DNA of 64,000 nucleotides from Sphingobium fuliginis (GCF_004152845.1 NZ_SEON01000002.1:1-64000), one strand, 5' to 3'; counted from the stretch's first letter, positions 44,311 through 53,741 are shown. Numbers and translations are program-made. Notes: generated by a model not told the origin, from the letters alone.

Positions 44311-45423
44311 TTATTTCTCGCCGTGGCCCAGCGCCAGATAGTCGTCGGACTGCATTTCCATCAGGCGGGATACGGTGCGCTCGAACTCGAACGCGCCATC
44401 GCCCTCCGGGTATAGACGCGCCGGTTCCGCATCGGCGGAGGCGAGCAGTTTCACCTTATATTCGTAGAGCGCGTCGATCAGCGTCACGAAACGCGCGGCC
44501 TCATTGCGTTTCTCCGGCCCCAACACCGGGATGCCGACGATGATGACGGTGTGATATTTGCGGGCGATCGCCAGATAGTCCGGCGCGCCCCGCGCCTCGA
44601 CGCAGAGGCGCTTGAAGGAAAAGACGGCGACGCCCTTCAGGCTCTTGGGCACATGCAGCGTCCGGCCGCCCTGCACCTTGATGTCCTCGGCCGGAACCTT
44701 CGCCCGGTCTTCGACCGGATAGTCGGTCAGGCGGAAAAAGGCTTCCGACAGCGCCCTGGTCGCTTCCGGACCGTTGGGCGCGTGCCACAGGGTCGCATCG
44801 CCCAGGCGATCACGGCGATAGTCCGTCGGACCGTTCAGGGTCATGACGTCCAGCTTCGCCTTGATGAGGTCGATGAAGGGCAGGAAAAGCTGGCGGTTGA
44901 GACCGTTCTTGTAGAGTTCGTCCGGCTCGCGGTTGGAGGTGGTGACGATCGTCACCCGCTTTTCCAGCAAACCAGTAAAAAGCCGCGACATGATCGCGGC
45001 ATCGGCCATATTGTTGACGACCATCTCGTCGAAACAGAGCAGCCGCGCCTCCTCCGCCAGCGACTCGACGACCGGGGGGATCGGGTCGCCCGTCTCCGAC
45101 TTGCGCGCCTCAGCCAGCCGGGCATGGACATCGAGCATGAATTCGTGGAAATGGGCGCGCTTCTTGCGCTGGACATGCACCGTGTCGAAGAACAGGTCCA
45201 TCAGCATCGACTTGCCGCGCCCGACGCCGCCCCACATGTAAAGGCCGCGCGGCGGTTCCGGCGCCTTTCGCAGCAGCCTCCACAAGGTCGAACCGCGCGG
45301 CGGCGACGCCTCCAGTTCCTGCTGGAGCAGGTCCAGGCGCATCGCCGCCGCCCGCTGGTCGGGGTCGGGCCGCAATTCGCCCGCGGTCACGAGCGCGTCG
45401 TAACGGGCGATGACGCTGCTCAC
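44311..45423 (-). CDS. zapE: Cell division protein ZapE (AFG1-like ATPase)
   Basis: A 370-residue AAA-type ATPase. Walker A is GGVGRGKS at about residues 65-72, the Walker B region is LLCFDEMVV, and an arginine-rich sensor region (TTSNREPDELYKNGL) follows. ZapE acts at the division site in E. coli; the mitochondrial relative AFG1 aids protein quality control. It overlaps the thioesterase gene by four bases, in the operon sdhB-thioesterase-zapE. Confidence 0.93.
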   Translation of the reverse strand: MSSVIARYDALVTAGELRPDPDQRAAAMRLDLLQQELEASPPRGSTLWRLLRKAPEPPRGLYMWGGVGRGKSMLMDLFFDTVHVQRKKRAHFHEFMLDVHARLAEARKSETGDPIPPVVESLAEEARLLCFDEMVVNNMADAAIMSRLFTGLLEKRVTIVTTSNREPDELYKNGLNRQLFLPFIDLIKAKLDVMTLNGPTDYRRDRLGDATLWHAPNGPEATRALSEAFFRLTDYPVEDRAKVPAEDIKVQGGRTLHVPKSLKGVAVFSFKRLCVEARGAPDYLAIARKYHTVIIVGIPVLGPEKRNEAARFVTLIDALYEYKVKLLASADAEPARLYPEGDGAFEFERTVSRLMEMQSDDYLALGHGEK

Positions 45424-45896
45424 CCTGGCAGCGGCTTCTTGGGTTCGGGCGCCTTGCGCACGGTCGCGGTCGATGCCGCGATCAGGTCGTCATCCTGGGA
45501 AATGGTCAGGCGCAGGAACATCAGCCGCCCCGTCTCCCGCAGCAATTCGACCTCCGCGCGCAGGACGGGACCGATCTTTCCGGAGCCACAATATTGCATG
45601 CTGAGGTCAACGGTCACCGCCGCCGCCTGTTCCGGGCGCCCCATCGCCGCCAGGGCCGCGAAATAGGCATGATCGGCAAATCCGGCGAGAAAGCCGCCAT
45701 GCAGCGCCCCCAGCCGGTTGGCGTGCGACGGCAGGCTTTCCAGCATGACCGTCGCCCTGCCCGCCGCATCGCTGCGCGAATAGCTGGTGCCGATGGCCGA
45801 GTCGAGGAACGTGCCCGGCGCCGTGTCGGTCCAGCACGACCAGCCCGCCCAGGGCCCTTCGGCCACCGGGCTCAGATGACCCGCTCCGTCGCTCAC
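45420..45896 (-). CDS. PaaI-type hot-dog thioesterase
   Basis: A 158-residue hot-dog-fold protein with the active-site block NRLGALHGGFLAGFADHAYF and the strand VTVDLSMQYCGSGKIG. Such proteins hydrolyse acyl-CoA thioesters; the substrate cannot be named. It lies four bases after sdhB and is coupled to zapE. Confidence 0.87.
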   Translation of the reverse strand: MSDGAGHLSPVAEGPWAGWSCWTDTAPGTFLDSAIGTSYSRSDAAGRATVMLESLPSHANRLGALHGGFLAGFADHAYFAALAAMGRPEQAAAVTVDLSMQYCGSGKIGPVLRAEVELLRETGRLMFLRLTISQDDDLIAASTATVRKAPEPKKPLPG

Positions 45897-45900
45897 CGTG

Positions 45901-46689
45901 TCAGAGTTGCCGCTCGACCATCATCTTCTTGGTTTCCGCGATCGCCTTGGCCGGGCTCAGGCCCTTGGGGCAGACATTCGCGCAGTTCATGATGGTGTGG
46001 CAGCGATAGAGGCGGAAGGGGTCCTCCAGCTCGTCCAGACGCTCGCCGGTATATTCGTCGCGGCTGTCGGCCAGCCAGCGATAGGCCTGGAGCAGGATCG
46101 CCGGGCCCAGGAACTTGTCGCTGTTCCACCAGTAGCTGGGGCAGGAGGTCGAGCAGCAGGCGCACAGGATGCACTCATAGAGACCGTCCAGCTTCTCGCG
46201 GTCGGCGGGCGACTGGAGCCGTTCCTTGCCGCTGGGCGCCGGGCTGACGGTTTGCAGCCAGGGCTTGATGCTGTTGTACTGGGCGTAGAAATGGGTGAAA
46301 TCGGGGACCAGATCCTTGATGACGTCCATGTGCGGCAGCGGCGTGACGCGCACTTCCTTGCCCGCGCATTCCTCGATCGAGGTGGTGCAGGCCAGGCCGT
46401 TGCGGCCGTTCATGTTCATCGAGCAGGAACCGCAAATGCCCTCGCGGCACGAACGGCGGAAGGTCAGCGTCGGATCATATTCATTCTTGATCTTCAGCAG
46501 GGCGTCCAGAACCATCGGCCCGCAATTGTCGAGATCGATCTCGAACGTGTCGTAGCGCGGATTCTGCCCGGAGTCGGGATCGTAGCGATAGACCTTGAAG
46601 CTCTTGACGTTCGTCGCGCCGTCGGGCGCCTTGTGGGTTACGCCCTTGGCGCTGATCTTGCTGTTCTTGGGCAGCGAAAATTCGGCCAT
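45901..46689 (-). CDS. sdhB: Succinate dehydrogenase iron-sulfur subunit
   Basis: A 262-residue protein. The [2Fe-2S] ligands Cys81, Cys86, Cys89 and Cys101 (CREGICGSC) are followed by the [4Fe-4S]/[3Fe-4S] cysteines of [11 protein letters not shown] and [12 protein letters not shown]. It carries electrons from SdhA to the quinone site. sdhC, sdhD and sdhA are not next to it; upstream lies a divergent gene of another pathway. Confidence 0.97.
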   Translation of the reverse strand: MAEFSLPKNSKISAKGVTHKAPDGATNVKSFKVYRYDPDSGQNPRYDTFEIDLDNCGPMVLDALLKIKNEYDPTLTFRRSCREGICGSCSMNMNGRNGLACTTSIEECAGKEVRVTPLPHMDVIKDLVPDFTHFYAQYNSIKPWLQTVSPAPSGKERLQSPADREKLDGLYECILCACCSTSCPSYWWNSDKFLGPAILLQAYRWLADSRDEYTGERLDELEDPFRLYRCHTIMNCANVCPKGLSPAKAIAETKKMMVERQL

Positions 46690-46843
46690 TGCTCGTCAAG
46701 CCTCTTCGGATAATCCTTCAGTCGGCGTTGCGCATAACAAAAAATCTGTAAAGGTCCAGCACTGACGCAATGCAAAAAACGGGTTGCTTGATTTGTGGCG
46801 GTCCTGATCGCTACGGCGCGGCACACCCTGGAGAGCCAGCCCG

Positions 46844-47935
46844 TTGCCGACCGACATCGCCTTCCTCGCCATTGCCGAAGCCCATCAGGTCTATCACTGG
46901 CTGCCGGCCGCGCTTGCCCTGTCGCGCCGGGCGGGGGTGAAGGTGCATGTGCTTTCCCCCTCCCGCCTGATCCTGGATCTGGTCGCCAGCTATGATCCGG
47001 AAGGCGCGCTGGACCTCATCCGCCTGCGCAGGCCGCCCGCCCAACCCGACTCGCTGTTCCGCCAGCCGTCGCGTTTCCTGACGCTGATGCTGAACTATGC
47101 GACGGTCCGCCGCTTTCCCCTGTTGGTGACGACGGAGATTTCCAGCGGCTGGCTGCGCACCATGCCCGGCTTTTCCGCCCGCATGATCCAGATCAAGCAT
47201 GGCGCGGGCGACCGGGAGGGCGGGTACAAGGCGCGCCATTCCGCCTTCGACCTGACGCTGGTCGCGGGCGAGAAGGACCGGCGGCGGCTGATCGACCGCG
47301 GGCTCTGCACGGCACAGGATTGCGCGGTCGGCGGCTATGCGAAGTTCGAGCTGAAGGCCGCGCGGCAACGCTTTTTCGACAATGACCGGCCGGTGCTGCT
47401 CTACAATCCGCATTTCGATGCCCAATTGTCGTCCTGGCCCTGCCATGGGCCGGAGGTGCTGGCGGCGCTGGAAGCGCTGGAGGGGTGGAACGTCATCATC
47501 GCCCCCCATACCAAGCTTGCCTGCCGCACCGCGCCGATCCGCACGACGGCGCCCCATATCCGCGTCGACATGGGCAGCCGTCATTCCATCGACATGAGCT
47601 ATACGATGAGCGCGGACGTCTATCTGGGCGACGTGTCGAGTCAGGTCTATGAATATCTGCTCCATCCCCGCCCCTGCATCTTCCTCAATCTCGACCGGCG
47701 CGACTGGCGCGGCGATGAGGCCTTTGCCCATTGGCGGCTGGGTCAGGTGATCGAGGATATGGGCGTCCTGCCACAGGCGCTTGATCGCGCGGCGGACTTG
47801 CAAGCCGGGTTCGTTGATGCTCAGGAAGCGGCCATGTCCGATTCCATCGACCGATCGCCCACGCCTGCTTCCGAAAGGCAGGCCGACCTCATCCTCGATT
47901 TCGCCCGGAAATCCGAAAGGACTGCCGCCGCATGA
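46844..47935 (+). CDS. CDP-glycerol glycerophosphotransferase-like protein
   Basis: A 363-residue GT-B-like protein. Visible motifs are QIKHGAGDREGG (His119), APHTK (His222) and GDVSSQVYEYLLHPRPCIFL (263-281), the DxSS...E pattern of the TagF/glycerophosphotransferase family that adds polyol phosphates from CDP-polyols. It is cytoplasmic with no signal peptide. The start is a TTG at 46844, nine bases behind GGAGAG. It overlaps the CDP-alcohol phosphatidyltransferase gene by four bases, which supports a shared CDP-linked substrate. Confidence 0.75.
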   Translation: MPTDIAFLAIAEAHQVYHWLPAALALSRRAGVKVHVLSPSRLILDLVASYDPEGALDLIRLRRPPAQPDSLFRQPSRFLTLMLNYATVRRFPLLVTTEISSGWLRTMPGFSARMIQIKHGAGDREGGYKARHSAFDLTLVAGEKDRRRLIDRGLCTAQDCAVGGYAKFELKAARQRFFDNDRPVLLYNPHFDAQLSSWPCHGPEVLAALEALEGWNVIIAPHTKLACRTAPIRTTAPHIRVDMGSRHSIDMSYTMSADVYLGDVSSQVYEYLLHPRPCIFLNLDRRDWRGDEAFAHWRLGQVIEDMGVLPQALDRAADLQAGFVDAQEAAMSDSIDRSPTPASERQADLILDFARKSERTAAA

Positions 47936-49026
47936 CGCAGACGATCATGACCGCGCTGGGGCCGGTGCGGCTGCTGGGCGACAATGCGACCCGCATCTGG
48001 GGCATGTCCAATGCCGAACGCTGCCGCCGCATGGCCGAAAGCGCCGCGAAGAACGGCAGCGCATTGGCGGTGGGGCAAGAACTGCTGTTCAACCTGAGCT
48101 ACGCCTTCGATCCGATGCTGCTGCGGCTGGTGCTGGAGGAGCCGGGGACGGTCTTCGCCTGGGGCACGGTACCGATCGTCGGGCAGGTGCCCGAAGGCAG
48201 CGATCCGCTGAGCGCGCCGCATGTCGTCGATCTGTCGGATGGGCGGAAGCTCTACAACCGGCAACTCCGCAAGCTGGAGCAGCCCTTCGTCCGGGAACTG
48301 ACGCCCGCGACCCGGCGCGGCATCGAACGGCAAAGCTATTTCGGCGCCTATAAGGGCGTCACCGACCTGCTGACCAAATATCTCTGGCCCGAATTGGCGC
48401 TGTGGCTGACGCGGCTGGCCGCCTCCATCGGCATGACGCCCAATATGGTGACGGCCATCGGCGCGACGCTCTGCATATTGGCGACCTGGTTCTTCGCGCA
48501 GGGGCTGTATTGGACCGGCATGCTTGCCGGCTTCGTCTTCATGGTGCTGGACACGGTGGACGGGAAGCTGGCCCGCTGCACCATCACCTCGTCCAAATGG
48601 GGCAATGTGGCGGACCATGGCGTCGACCTGATCCATCCGCCCTTCTGGTGGTATTTCTGGGGCGTGGGGCTGTCGGCCTGGGGGCTGGCGCTGTCGACGC
48701 AGACCTTCGCGCTGGTGATGGCGGCAGTGATCGCGGGCTATGTGCTCCAGCGGCTGATCGAGGGGATGTTCATCAAGGATTTCGGCATGGACATCCATGT
48801 CTGGGGCCGGTTCGATAGCTGGTTCCGGCTGATCACCGCGCGGCGCAACCCGAATATGGTGATCCTGTTCGTCGCGCTGCTGGCCGGGCGGCCGGACATC
48901 GGGCTGATCGCGCTCGCCTGGTGGACGATCATCTCGCTGGGCGTCCATGCGGTGCGGCTGATGCAGGCCTATGGCGTGAAGCGCTCCGGGCGGCCCATCG
49001 TCAGTTGGATGGAGGCAAGGGCATGA
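47932..49026 (+). CDS. CDP-alcohol phosphatidyltransferase with N-terminal extra domain
   Basis: A 364-residue membrane enzyme. The catalytic motif is complete: Asp210-Gly211-x2-Ala214-Arg215-x8-Gly224-x3-Asp228-x3-Asp232, in a C-terminal part with about five transmembrane helices. The first 135 residues form a soluble segment that ends with DGRKLYNRQLRKL and a YKGVTDLLTKYLWP linker, resembling the degenerate nucleotidyltransferase half seen in IPCT/DIPPS-type enzymes. It probably joins a phosphoalcohol from a CDP donor to a lipid or polyol. Substrate unknown. Confidence 0.85.
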   Translation: MTQTIMTALGPVRLLGDNATRIWGMSNAERCRRMAESAAKNGSALAVGQELLFNLSYAFDPMLLRLVLEEPGTVFAWGTVPIVGQVPEGSDPLSAPHVVDLSDGRKLYNRQLRKLEQPFVRELTPATRRGIERQSYFGAYKGVTDLLTKYLWPELALWLTRLAASIGMTPNMVTAIGATLCILATWFFAQGLYWTGMLAGFVFMVLDTVDGKLARCTITSSKWGNVADHGVDLIHPPFWWYFWGVGLSAWGLALSTQTFALVMAAVIAGYVLQRLIEGMFIKDFGMDIHVWGRFDSWFRLITARRNPNMVILFVALLAGRPDIGLIALAWWTIISLGVHAVRLMQAYGVKRSGRPIVSWMEARA

Positions 49027-49451
49027 ACGCGACCATCGGGAAATTCGGCTATCCCGCGACCCTGATCGCGGAGTTCGCGCATTGGCTGGTGTTGCTGCGC
49101 CCCGCCCAGCCGACGCTGGGGTCGCTGGTGCTGGCGGCGAAGTCCGACGCCACGGCCTTTGGCGACCTGCCGGCGGAAGCCCATGCCGAACTGGCCCTCG
49201 CGACCAAGGCGATCGAAAGCGCGCTGACTGAGGCAGTCGGCTATGAGAAGATCAATTATCTGATGCTGATGATGGTGGACCCGCATGTCCATTTCCATGT
49301 GCTGCCCCGCCATGGGGGCAGCCGCGAGCATGAGGGCCTGCGGATAACGGACGCCGGATGGCCGGGACAGCCCGACCTCGGCAGCGCGGTGAAGCTCGAC
49401 CCCGATCAGATCGCCGCGCTGACGGGCTGGCTCAGGCCCTATTTCGCGTAA
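49023..49451 (+). CDS. HIT family hydrolase
   Basis: A 142-residue histidine-triad protein with HVHFHVLPR (His88, His90, His92). HIT proteins hydrolyse or transfer nucleotide phosphates, for example splitting dinucleotides or CDP-alcohols. It overlaps the previous gene by four bases (ATGA) and the convergent nucleotidyltransferase gene by 13 bases at their 3' ends. Context suggests handling of a CDP compound. Confidence 0.87.
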   Translation: MNATIGKFGYPATLIAEFAHWLVLLRPAQPTLGSLVLAAKSDATAFGDLPAEAHAELALATKAIESALTEAVGYEKINYLMLMMVDPHVHFHVLPRHGGSREHEGLRITDAGWPGQPDLGSAVKLDPDQIAALTGWLRPYFA

Positions 49452-50218
49452 CGCCCCTCGGCCAGCCAGCGGGCGGTGAGCGTCTTCGCCGCCTCCACAT
49501 CCTGCGGGAAGTCGACTTCCTGCCAGTCCAGCCCCTCGATGGAGACGGTGCCGACGCGGTTGCCCTTGGCGATGATGTCGATGGCGCGCAGATACCAGCG
49601 CTCGACGCCCTCGGGCGTGCGCATCATCTGGTCGATCTGGTTGCGGAAGATCGCCGGCCCCTCGCCCTTGAAGGCCAGCATGCCGATGGATTCGGCATTG
49701 GTGTCATGGGGCAGCAGCCGCTTGCCGATGGCAAGCAGGCGGCCGGTCTCGTCCCGGTTCACCTTCATGTCGTCATCGTCATAGTCGCCGGGCTTGACGT
49801 CCACGGTGACGGTGATGGCGTCCTCCGCCCCCGCGATCAGCTTCGCCACGATCTCGTCCGAAACGATGGTGTCGCCGTTCAGGATGATGAAGTCCCGATC
49901 CATCTCCTCCCGCACGATCCAGCAGGTGCCGAGATTGTCCGCCACCTGAAAAAAGGGGTTGAAGACAGTGCGGATGCGCGCGCCGGTGTCGCGGTAGAGT
50001 TGCAGCGCGTGATCCTCCACCCGTTCCGTGCGGAAGCCGGTGACGACGACGATGTCGGTCACGCCATTGGCCACCAGCGCGGCGACCTGCCAGCTGATGA
50101 GAGTGCGGCCGTTGAAGTCGATCATGCATTTGGGCACGTCGCGGGTCAGCGGAAGCAGGCGCGATCCCTGGCCCGCGGAAAGGATGATGGCTTTCGAGAT
50201 AGTCATGCGTCGGGCCAT
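49439..50218 (-). CDS. Sugar/alcohol-phosphate nucleotidyltransferase (LicC/MobA-like)
   Basis: A 259-residue nucleotidyltransferase: ILSAGQGSRLLPLTRDVPKC at the N-terminus, FIILNGDTIVSDEI for metal binding, and SIEGLDWQEVDFPQDVEAA near the end. The compact size and DVPKC resemble choline- or inositol-phosphate cytidylyltransferases more than glucose ones. It would supply the CDP-activated alcohol to the neighbouring operon, from which it is convergent. A start at 50206 (MTISKAI) is as likely as 50218; neither has a clear Shine-Dalgarno. Confidence 0.85.
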   Translation of the reverse strand: MARRMTISKAIILSAGQGSRLLPLTRDVPKCMIDFNGRTLISWQVAALVANGVTDIVVVTGFRTERVEDHALQLYRDTGARIRTVFNPFFQVADNLGTCWIVREEMDRDFIILNGDTIVSDEIVAKLIAGAEDAITVTVDVKPGDYDDDDMKVNRDETGRLLAIGKRLLPHDTNAESIGMLAFKGEGPAIFRNQIDQMMRTPEGVERWYLRAIDIIAKGNRVGTVSIEGLDWQEVDFPQDVEAAKTLTARWLAEGRYAK

Positions 50219-50325
50219 TAAAGCAAAGACAGGCGGAGGGACAGGGTGTGTTGCATCACACCCGGCCCAATCCTAGATAGGCGCGCGCCCCAGCGAAGGC
50301 GTTGCATCGAAAGGCCGGAACCCAA

Positions 50326-51657
50326 GTGACGAGCAAGCGCGGATCGGGTGGCGCTCAGGAAGGCTTCGCCCGCATCCTGGCGAATACCGGCTGGCTGCTG
50401 GGCGGCAAGGGCGTGGGCGCGGTGCTGAGCCTTGCCTATCTGGCCATCGTCACGCGAACGCTGGGCGTCGCGGATTTCGGCCGGTTCGCGCTGGTGCTGA
50501 GCGCCGCTAACGTCATCAAGACGCTGGTCAGCTTCGACAGCTGGCAGATCGTCGTGCGCTACGGCCAGCCGCATCTGGCCGCGGGCGACGGCGATGCGCT
50601 GAACCGGGTGCTGCGCTTCTGCATCCTGATCGACCTTGGCTCCGCCGTGGCGGGCGGGCTGATCGCGGCCTTCATCATCCTCGCCTTCGGACCGCTGATG
50701 GAATTGTCGGCGGGCATGGGGTGGCAGGCCTGGATCTTCTGCATGGTGATGATGATCACCATCCGCTCCAGCCCGACCGGCGTTCTGCGTCTGTTCGACC
50801 GGTTCGATTCGGGCGCCTTTGCCGAAACCATGATCCCGGTGGGGCGGATGATCGGCGCCGGGCTGGCCTGGGTGCTGACGCCCGATGTCACCGGCTTCCT
50901 GATCGCCTGGGGCGCGGCGGAATTGTTGTGCGCGATCAGCTATTGGTGGCTGGCGCTGCGCGTCGGAGGCGAAAGGCTGGGGCGCTGGCGGTCCGGCCGG
51001 GCGCTGGACGCGCGCAGGGAAAATCCCGGCATCGTCGGCTTTCTCACCGCCACCAATTTGCAGACGACCCTGTCCTCCGTGGGCCAGCAGGTGGCCGTGC
51101 TGGTGGTCGGCCTGTTCGTGGGACCGGCGGGGGCTGGCCTCTACCGGCTTGCCAACCAGCTCGCCAATTCCCTGACAAAGATTTCCAGCCTGCTCTCCCG
51201 CAGCATCTTCGTGGAACTGAGCCGCACCCATTCCAGCCATGGCCATGAGGCGCTGGGTACGCTGTTCCGGCGGACCAACCGGCTGGCGCTGATCGCAGGG
51301 GCCGTGATCATCGCCCTCATCCTGGCCATCGGCCATCCGCTGCTGGGGCTGATCGCCGGCAAGGCATTTCTGCCGGCCTATCCGCTGCTGCTGCTGCTGG
51401 GGATCGCGGCCTGCATCGACCTGGTCGGGGTGAGCTATCGTCCGCTGCTGATGGCGACCGACCGGGCCAGCCTGTCGCTGCGCATCACGCTGGTTTCGAC
51501 CGCCTTGCTGCTGGGGATGCAGGCGGCCTTGTTGCCGATCTATGGCACGGTCGGGGCGGCAAGCGCGAATATCGTCGCCGCGATCGCGGGCTTTGCCATG
51601 ATGGGGCTGGCGAGCCGACGGGTTTTGACACAGCCCGGCATGAAGGAAGCAGGCTGA
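50326..51657 (+). CDS. Wzx-type oligosaccharide/lipid-linked flippase
   Basis: A 443-residue polytopic protein with about 12-14 transmembrane helices in the MOP/polysaccharide-export pattern: LSLAYLAIVTRTLGVADFGR near the N-terminus and a repeated second half. Such proteins flip undecaprenyl-linked glycans. GTG 50326 is preferred over TTG 50302. It is divergent from the nucleotidyltransferase gene and probably exports the product made by this locus. Confidence 0.88.
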   Translation: MTSKRGSGGAQEGFARILANTGWLLGGKGVGAVLSLAYLAIVTRTLGVADFGRFALVLSAANVIKTLVSFDSWQIVVRYGQPHLAAGDGDALNRVLRFCILIDLGSAVAGGLIAAFIILAFGPLMELSAGMGWQAWIFCMVMMITIRSSPTGVLRLFDRFDSGAFAETMIPVGRMIGAGLAWVLTPDVTGFLIAWGAAELLCAISYWWLALRVGGERLGRWRSGRALDARRENPGIVGFLTATNLQTTLSSVGQQVAVLVVGLFVGPAGAGLYRLANQLANSLTKISSLLSRSIFVELSRTHSSHGHEALGTLFRRTNRLALIAGAVIIALILAIGHPLLGLIAGKAFLPAYPLLLLLGIAACIDLVGVSYRPLLMATDRASLSLRITLVSTALLLGMQAALLPIYGTVGAASANIVAAIAGFAMMGLASRRVLTQPGMKEAG

Positions 51658-51658
51658 A

Positions 51659-52762
51659 CTAACGGAACCGCGCCGGAGAATAAGGCGCCGGATCGATCCC
51701 CATGATCTGCGGCGGCAAAGCCTCTCCCCTGAGAAGGGCAGCGCCCAGCAAGGCCGCAGCGGGCGAGGTCTGGATGCCGAACCCGCCCTGCCCCGCAAAC
51801 CAGAAAAAGCCCCGCGCCGCCGGATCGAAGCCATAGACCGGCGCCCGGTCGCGGGAGAAGCTGCGCAGCCCGGCCCATTTGCGTTCCACCGCCTCGACCG
51901 GCCAGTCGACCACCGCCTCGAAGCGGGCGATCGCTTCCGCCACCGCCATTTCCTCCGGCGCGGCGTCGCAGGGCGGCGAAGGCTCCTCGTCATGGGGCGT
52001 GAGCCAGACCCGGCCCTCCCCCTCCGGCTTGAAATAGAATTGCGAGGCAAGGTCCATGACCAGCGGCAGATCGGCCGCAGGCATGGCAGGCACGCGCAAC
52101 TGCACCACTGTCCGCCGCAGCGGCGCAATGCCAATCGGCACGACCCCGCAGGCCCGGGCCACATCGTCCGCCCAGGCCCCCGCCGCGTTGACGATCATGG
52201 TGCAATCGATCGCGCCCCTGTCCGTTTCGACCCGCCAGCCGCCGTCCCGCGCCTCGGCACGCCGCAACGCCGTCGCCAGCCGCACCTCGCCGCCCAGGCG
52301 ACGGAACAGCCGCAACCAGGCCTGATGCAACGCCGCCACGTCGATGTCGCGCACACCCGGCTCCAGCACGCCCAGCGTCCATTCCGGCCGCAGTCCAGGG
52401 ACAAGCCCGGCAGGCTCGACCGGAACCAGGTCCACCTTGCCGCCGAACTGCTCCAGCAGGCGGTCCCGCGCCGCCGCATCGCCTGCCCGCCCGATATGCA
52501 ACGTCCGGCGCGGCGTCAGGAAAGGGGTGTCGGAAAAGTCCGGATCGGGCGCGGCCAGCATCGGTCCCGACGCCGTGGTCAGGGGCTGAACCGCCAGCCC
52601 GCCATAGGTCTCCTCCCAGAAGGAGACCGCCCGCCCCGTCGCGTGATAGCCGGCGCTCGGCTCCATCTCCAGCATCAGCACGCTGGCACGGTCCGCCAGC
52701 ACCGCGCCAAGGCTCGCCCCGGCGATCCCGCCGCCGACAATCACGATGTCGGGCCGGTTCAT
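51659..52762 (-). CDS. FAD-dependent amino-acid oxidase-like oxidoreductase (DAO family)
   Basis: A 367-residue flavoprotein. The Rossmann FAD motif VGGGIAGASLG is at about residues 8-18, a central INCTMIVNAAGAWADDVA-type segment (here CTMIVNAAGAWADDVAR) is DAO-like, and the C-terminal WAGLRSFSRDRAPVYGFDP and GQGGFGIQTSPA close the FAD site. It oxidises an amine or amino acid that cannot be named. It is coupled to the alpha/beta hydrolase by a four-base overlap and ends one base from the flippase stop. Confidence 0.9.
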   Translation of the reverse strand: MNRPDIVIVGGGIAGASLGAVLADRASVLMLEMEPSAGYHATGRAVSFWEETYGGLAVQPLTTASGPMLAAPDPDFSDTPFLTPRRTLHIGRAGDAAARDRLLEQFGGKVDLVPVEPAGLVPGLRPEWTLGVLEPGVRDIDVAALHQAWLRLFRRLGGEVRLATALRRAEARDGGWRVETDRGAIDCTMIVNAAGAWADDVARACGVVPIGIAPLRRTVVQLRVPAMPAADLPLVMDLASQFYFKPEGEGRVWLTPHDEEPSPPCDAAPEEMAVAEAIARFEAVVDWPVEAVERKWAGLRSFSRDRAPVYGFDPAARGFFWFAGQGGFGIQTSPAAALLGAALLRGEALPPQIMGIDPAPYSPARFR

Positions 52763-53730
52763 TCCAGTCCGGCCCGGCCGGGGGCGACTTCATCCAGAAA
52801 GCAATCGATCCGCGCCAAGGCATCCAGCCGCACCGGGTCCAGCTCCCGCAATATCTCGTGCGCGGCCTCCCGCCCATAGACATGCAGCCGCGCGCCGGCG
52901 ATCCGCGCCGCGATCCGCGCGATGGCAGGCGTGGAGACGAGCCGGTCGGTCCGCGCCGCCAGGATGAGCAAGGGCACGGCAATCCGCTCGATCGCGCGCC
53001 CCTGCTCCAGCGCGCGAGTCGAATGCAGCGCCTGCGCCACCCATTTCCAGCTCGGCGGGCCCAGCGCCACCTCCCTGCTATGATCGCGCCACCACAGCTC
53101 ATCGGCATAGCGTTCGGGATCGTGGGTCAGCCGCTTCTGCCGCATGCGCCGCTGGCGTTCCGACTCCTCCTTCTGCGTCCACGCCTGCTTTTCGGCAAAG
53201 CCCAGGGCGCACATCGCTTCGGCAATGGCCACCGCCAGCCAGCGCGGCAGGGGCGCGGTGTGCAGTCCCATCATCGGCGCAACCGTCACGGCGGCATCGG
53301 GCGGAGCCATCCCCTCCGCCAGCGCGCGCAGCAACAGATGGCCGCCCATGCTGTGACCGACGATCACGCTCGGCCCCACCCCCTGCCCGCGCCAATCGGT
53401 GGCGAAGGCTTCAAGGTCGGCGATCCACTGTCCGAAATCGTCGATATGGCCGCATAGCGGATCGCCGGTCGTGCGGCCCGATCCGCCCTGACCGCGCCAG
53501 TCGAAGCCGGTGACCGCCCAGTCCCGGTCAGCCCAGTGGCGGATGACCTCAAGATATTTCTCGATCATGTCGCCGCGTCCACCCAGCACCAGCATCCGGC
53601 CGCGACCACCTTCGCCCAGCCGGTAGCGGCGAAGGCGCCAGCCATCGGGCGCGGTCCAGTAATCGAGCCGCCCGTCCATCGGCCAGGCGCGCCGGTCGAA
53701 GGCAACGGGAACGAAACGGGGCGAATCCAT
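52759..53730 (-). CDS. Alpha/beta hydrolase (lysophospholipase PldB-like)
   Basis: A 323-residue hydrolase. The nucleophile elbow is GHSMGG with Ser127. The FDWRGQGGSGR motif and the late HVYGREAAHEIL (His) fit the monoacylglycerol lipase/lysophospholipase group. There is no signal peptide. Start choice among ATGs at 53730, 53739 and 53760 is open; the first gives the shortest leader and keeps clear of the divergent pilus promoter. Confidence 0.87.
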   Translation of the reverse strand: MDSPRFVPVAFDRRAWPMDGRLDYWTAPDGWRLRRYRLGEGGRGRMLVLGGRGDMIEKYLEVIRHWADRDWAVTGFDWRGQGGSGRTTGDPLCGHIDDFGQWIADLEAFATDWRGQGVGPSVIVGHSMGGHLLLRALAEGMAPPDAAVTVAPMMGLHTAPLPRWLAVAIAEAMCALGFAEKQAWTQKEESERQRRMRQKRLTHDPERYADELWWRDHSREVALGPPSWKWVAQALHSTRALEQGRAIERIAVPLLILAARTDRLVSTPAIARIAARIAGARLHVYGREAAHEILRELDPVRLDALARIDCFLDEVAPGRAGLE

Positions 53731-53741
53731 GCGCCGCATGG

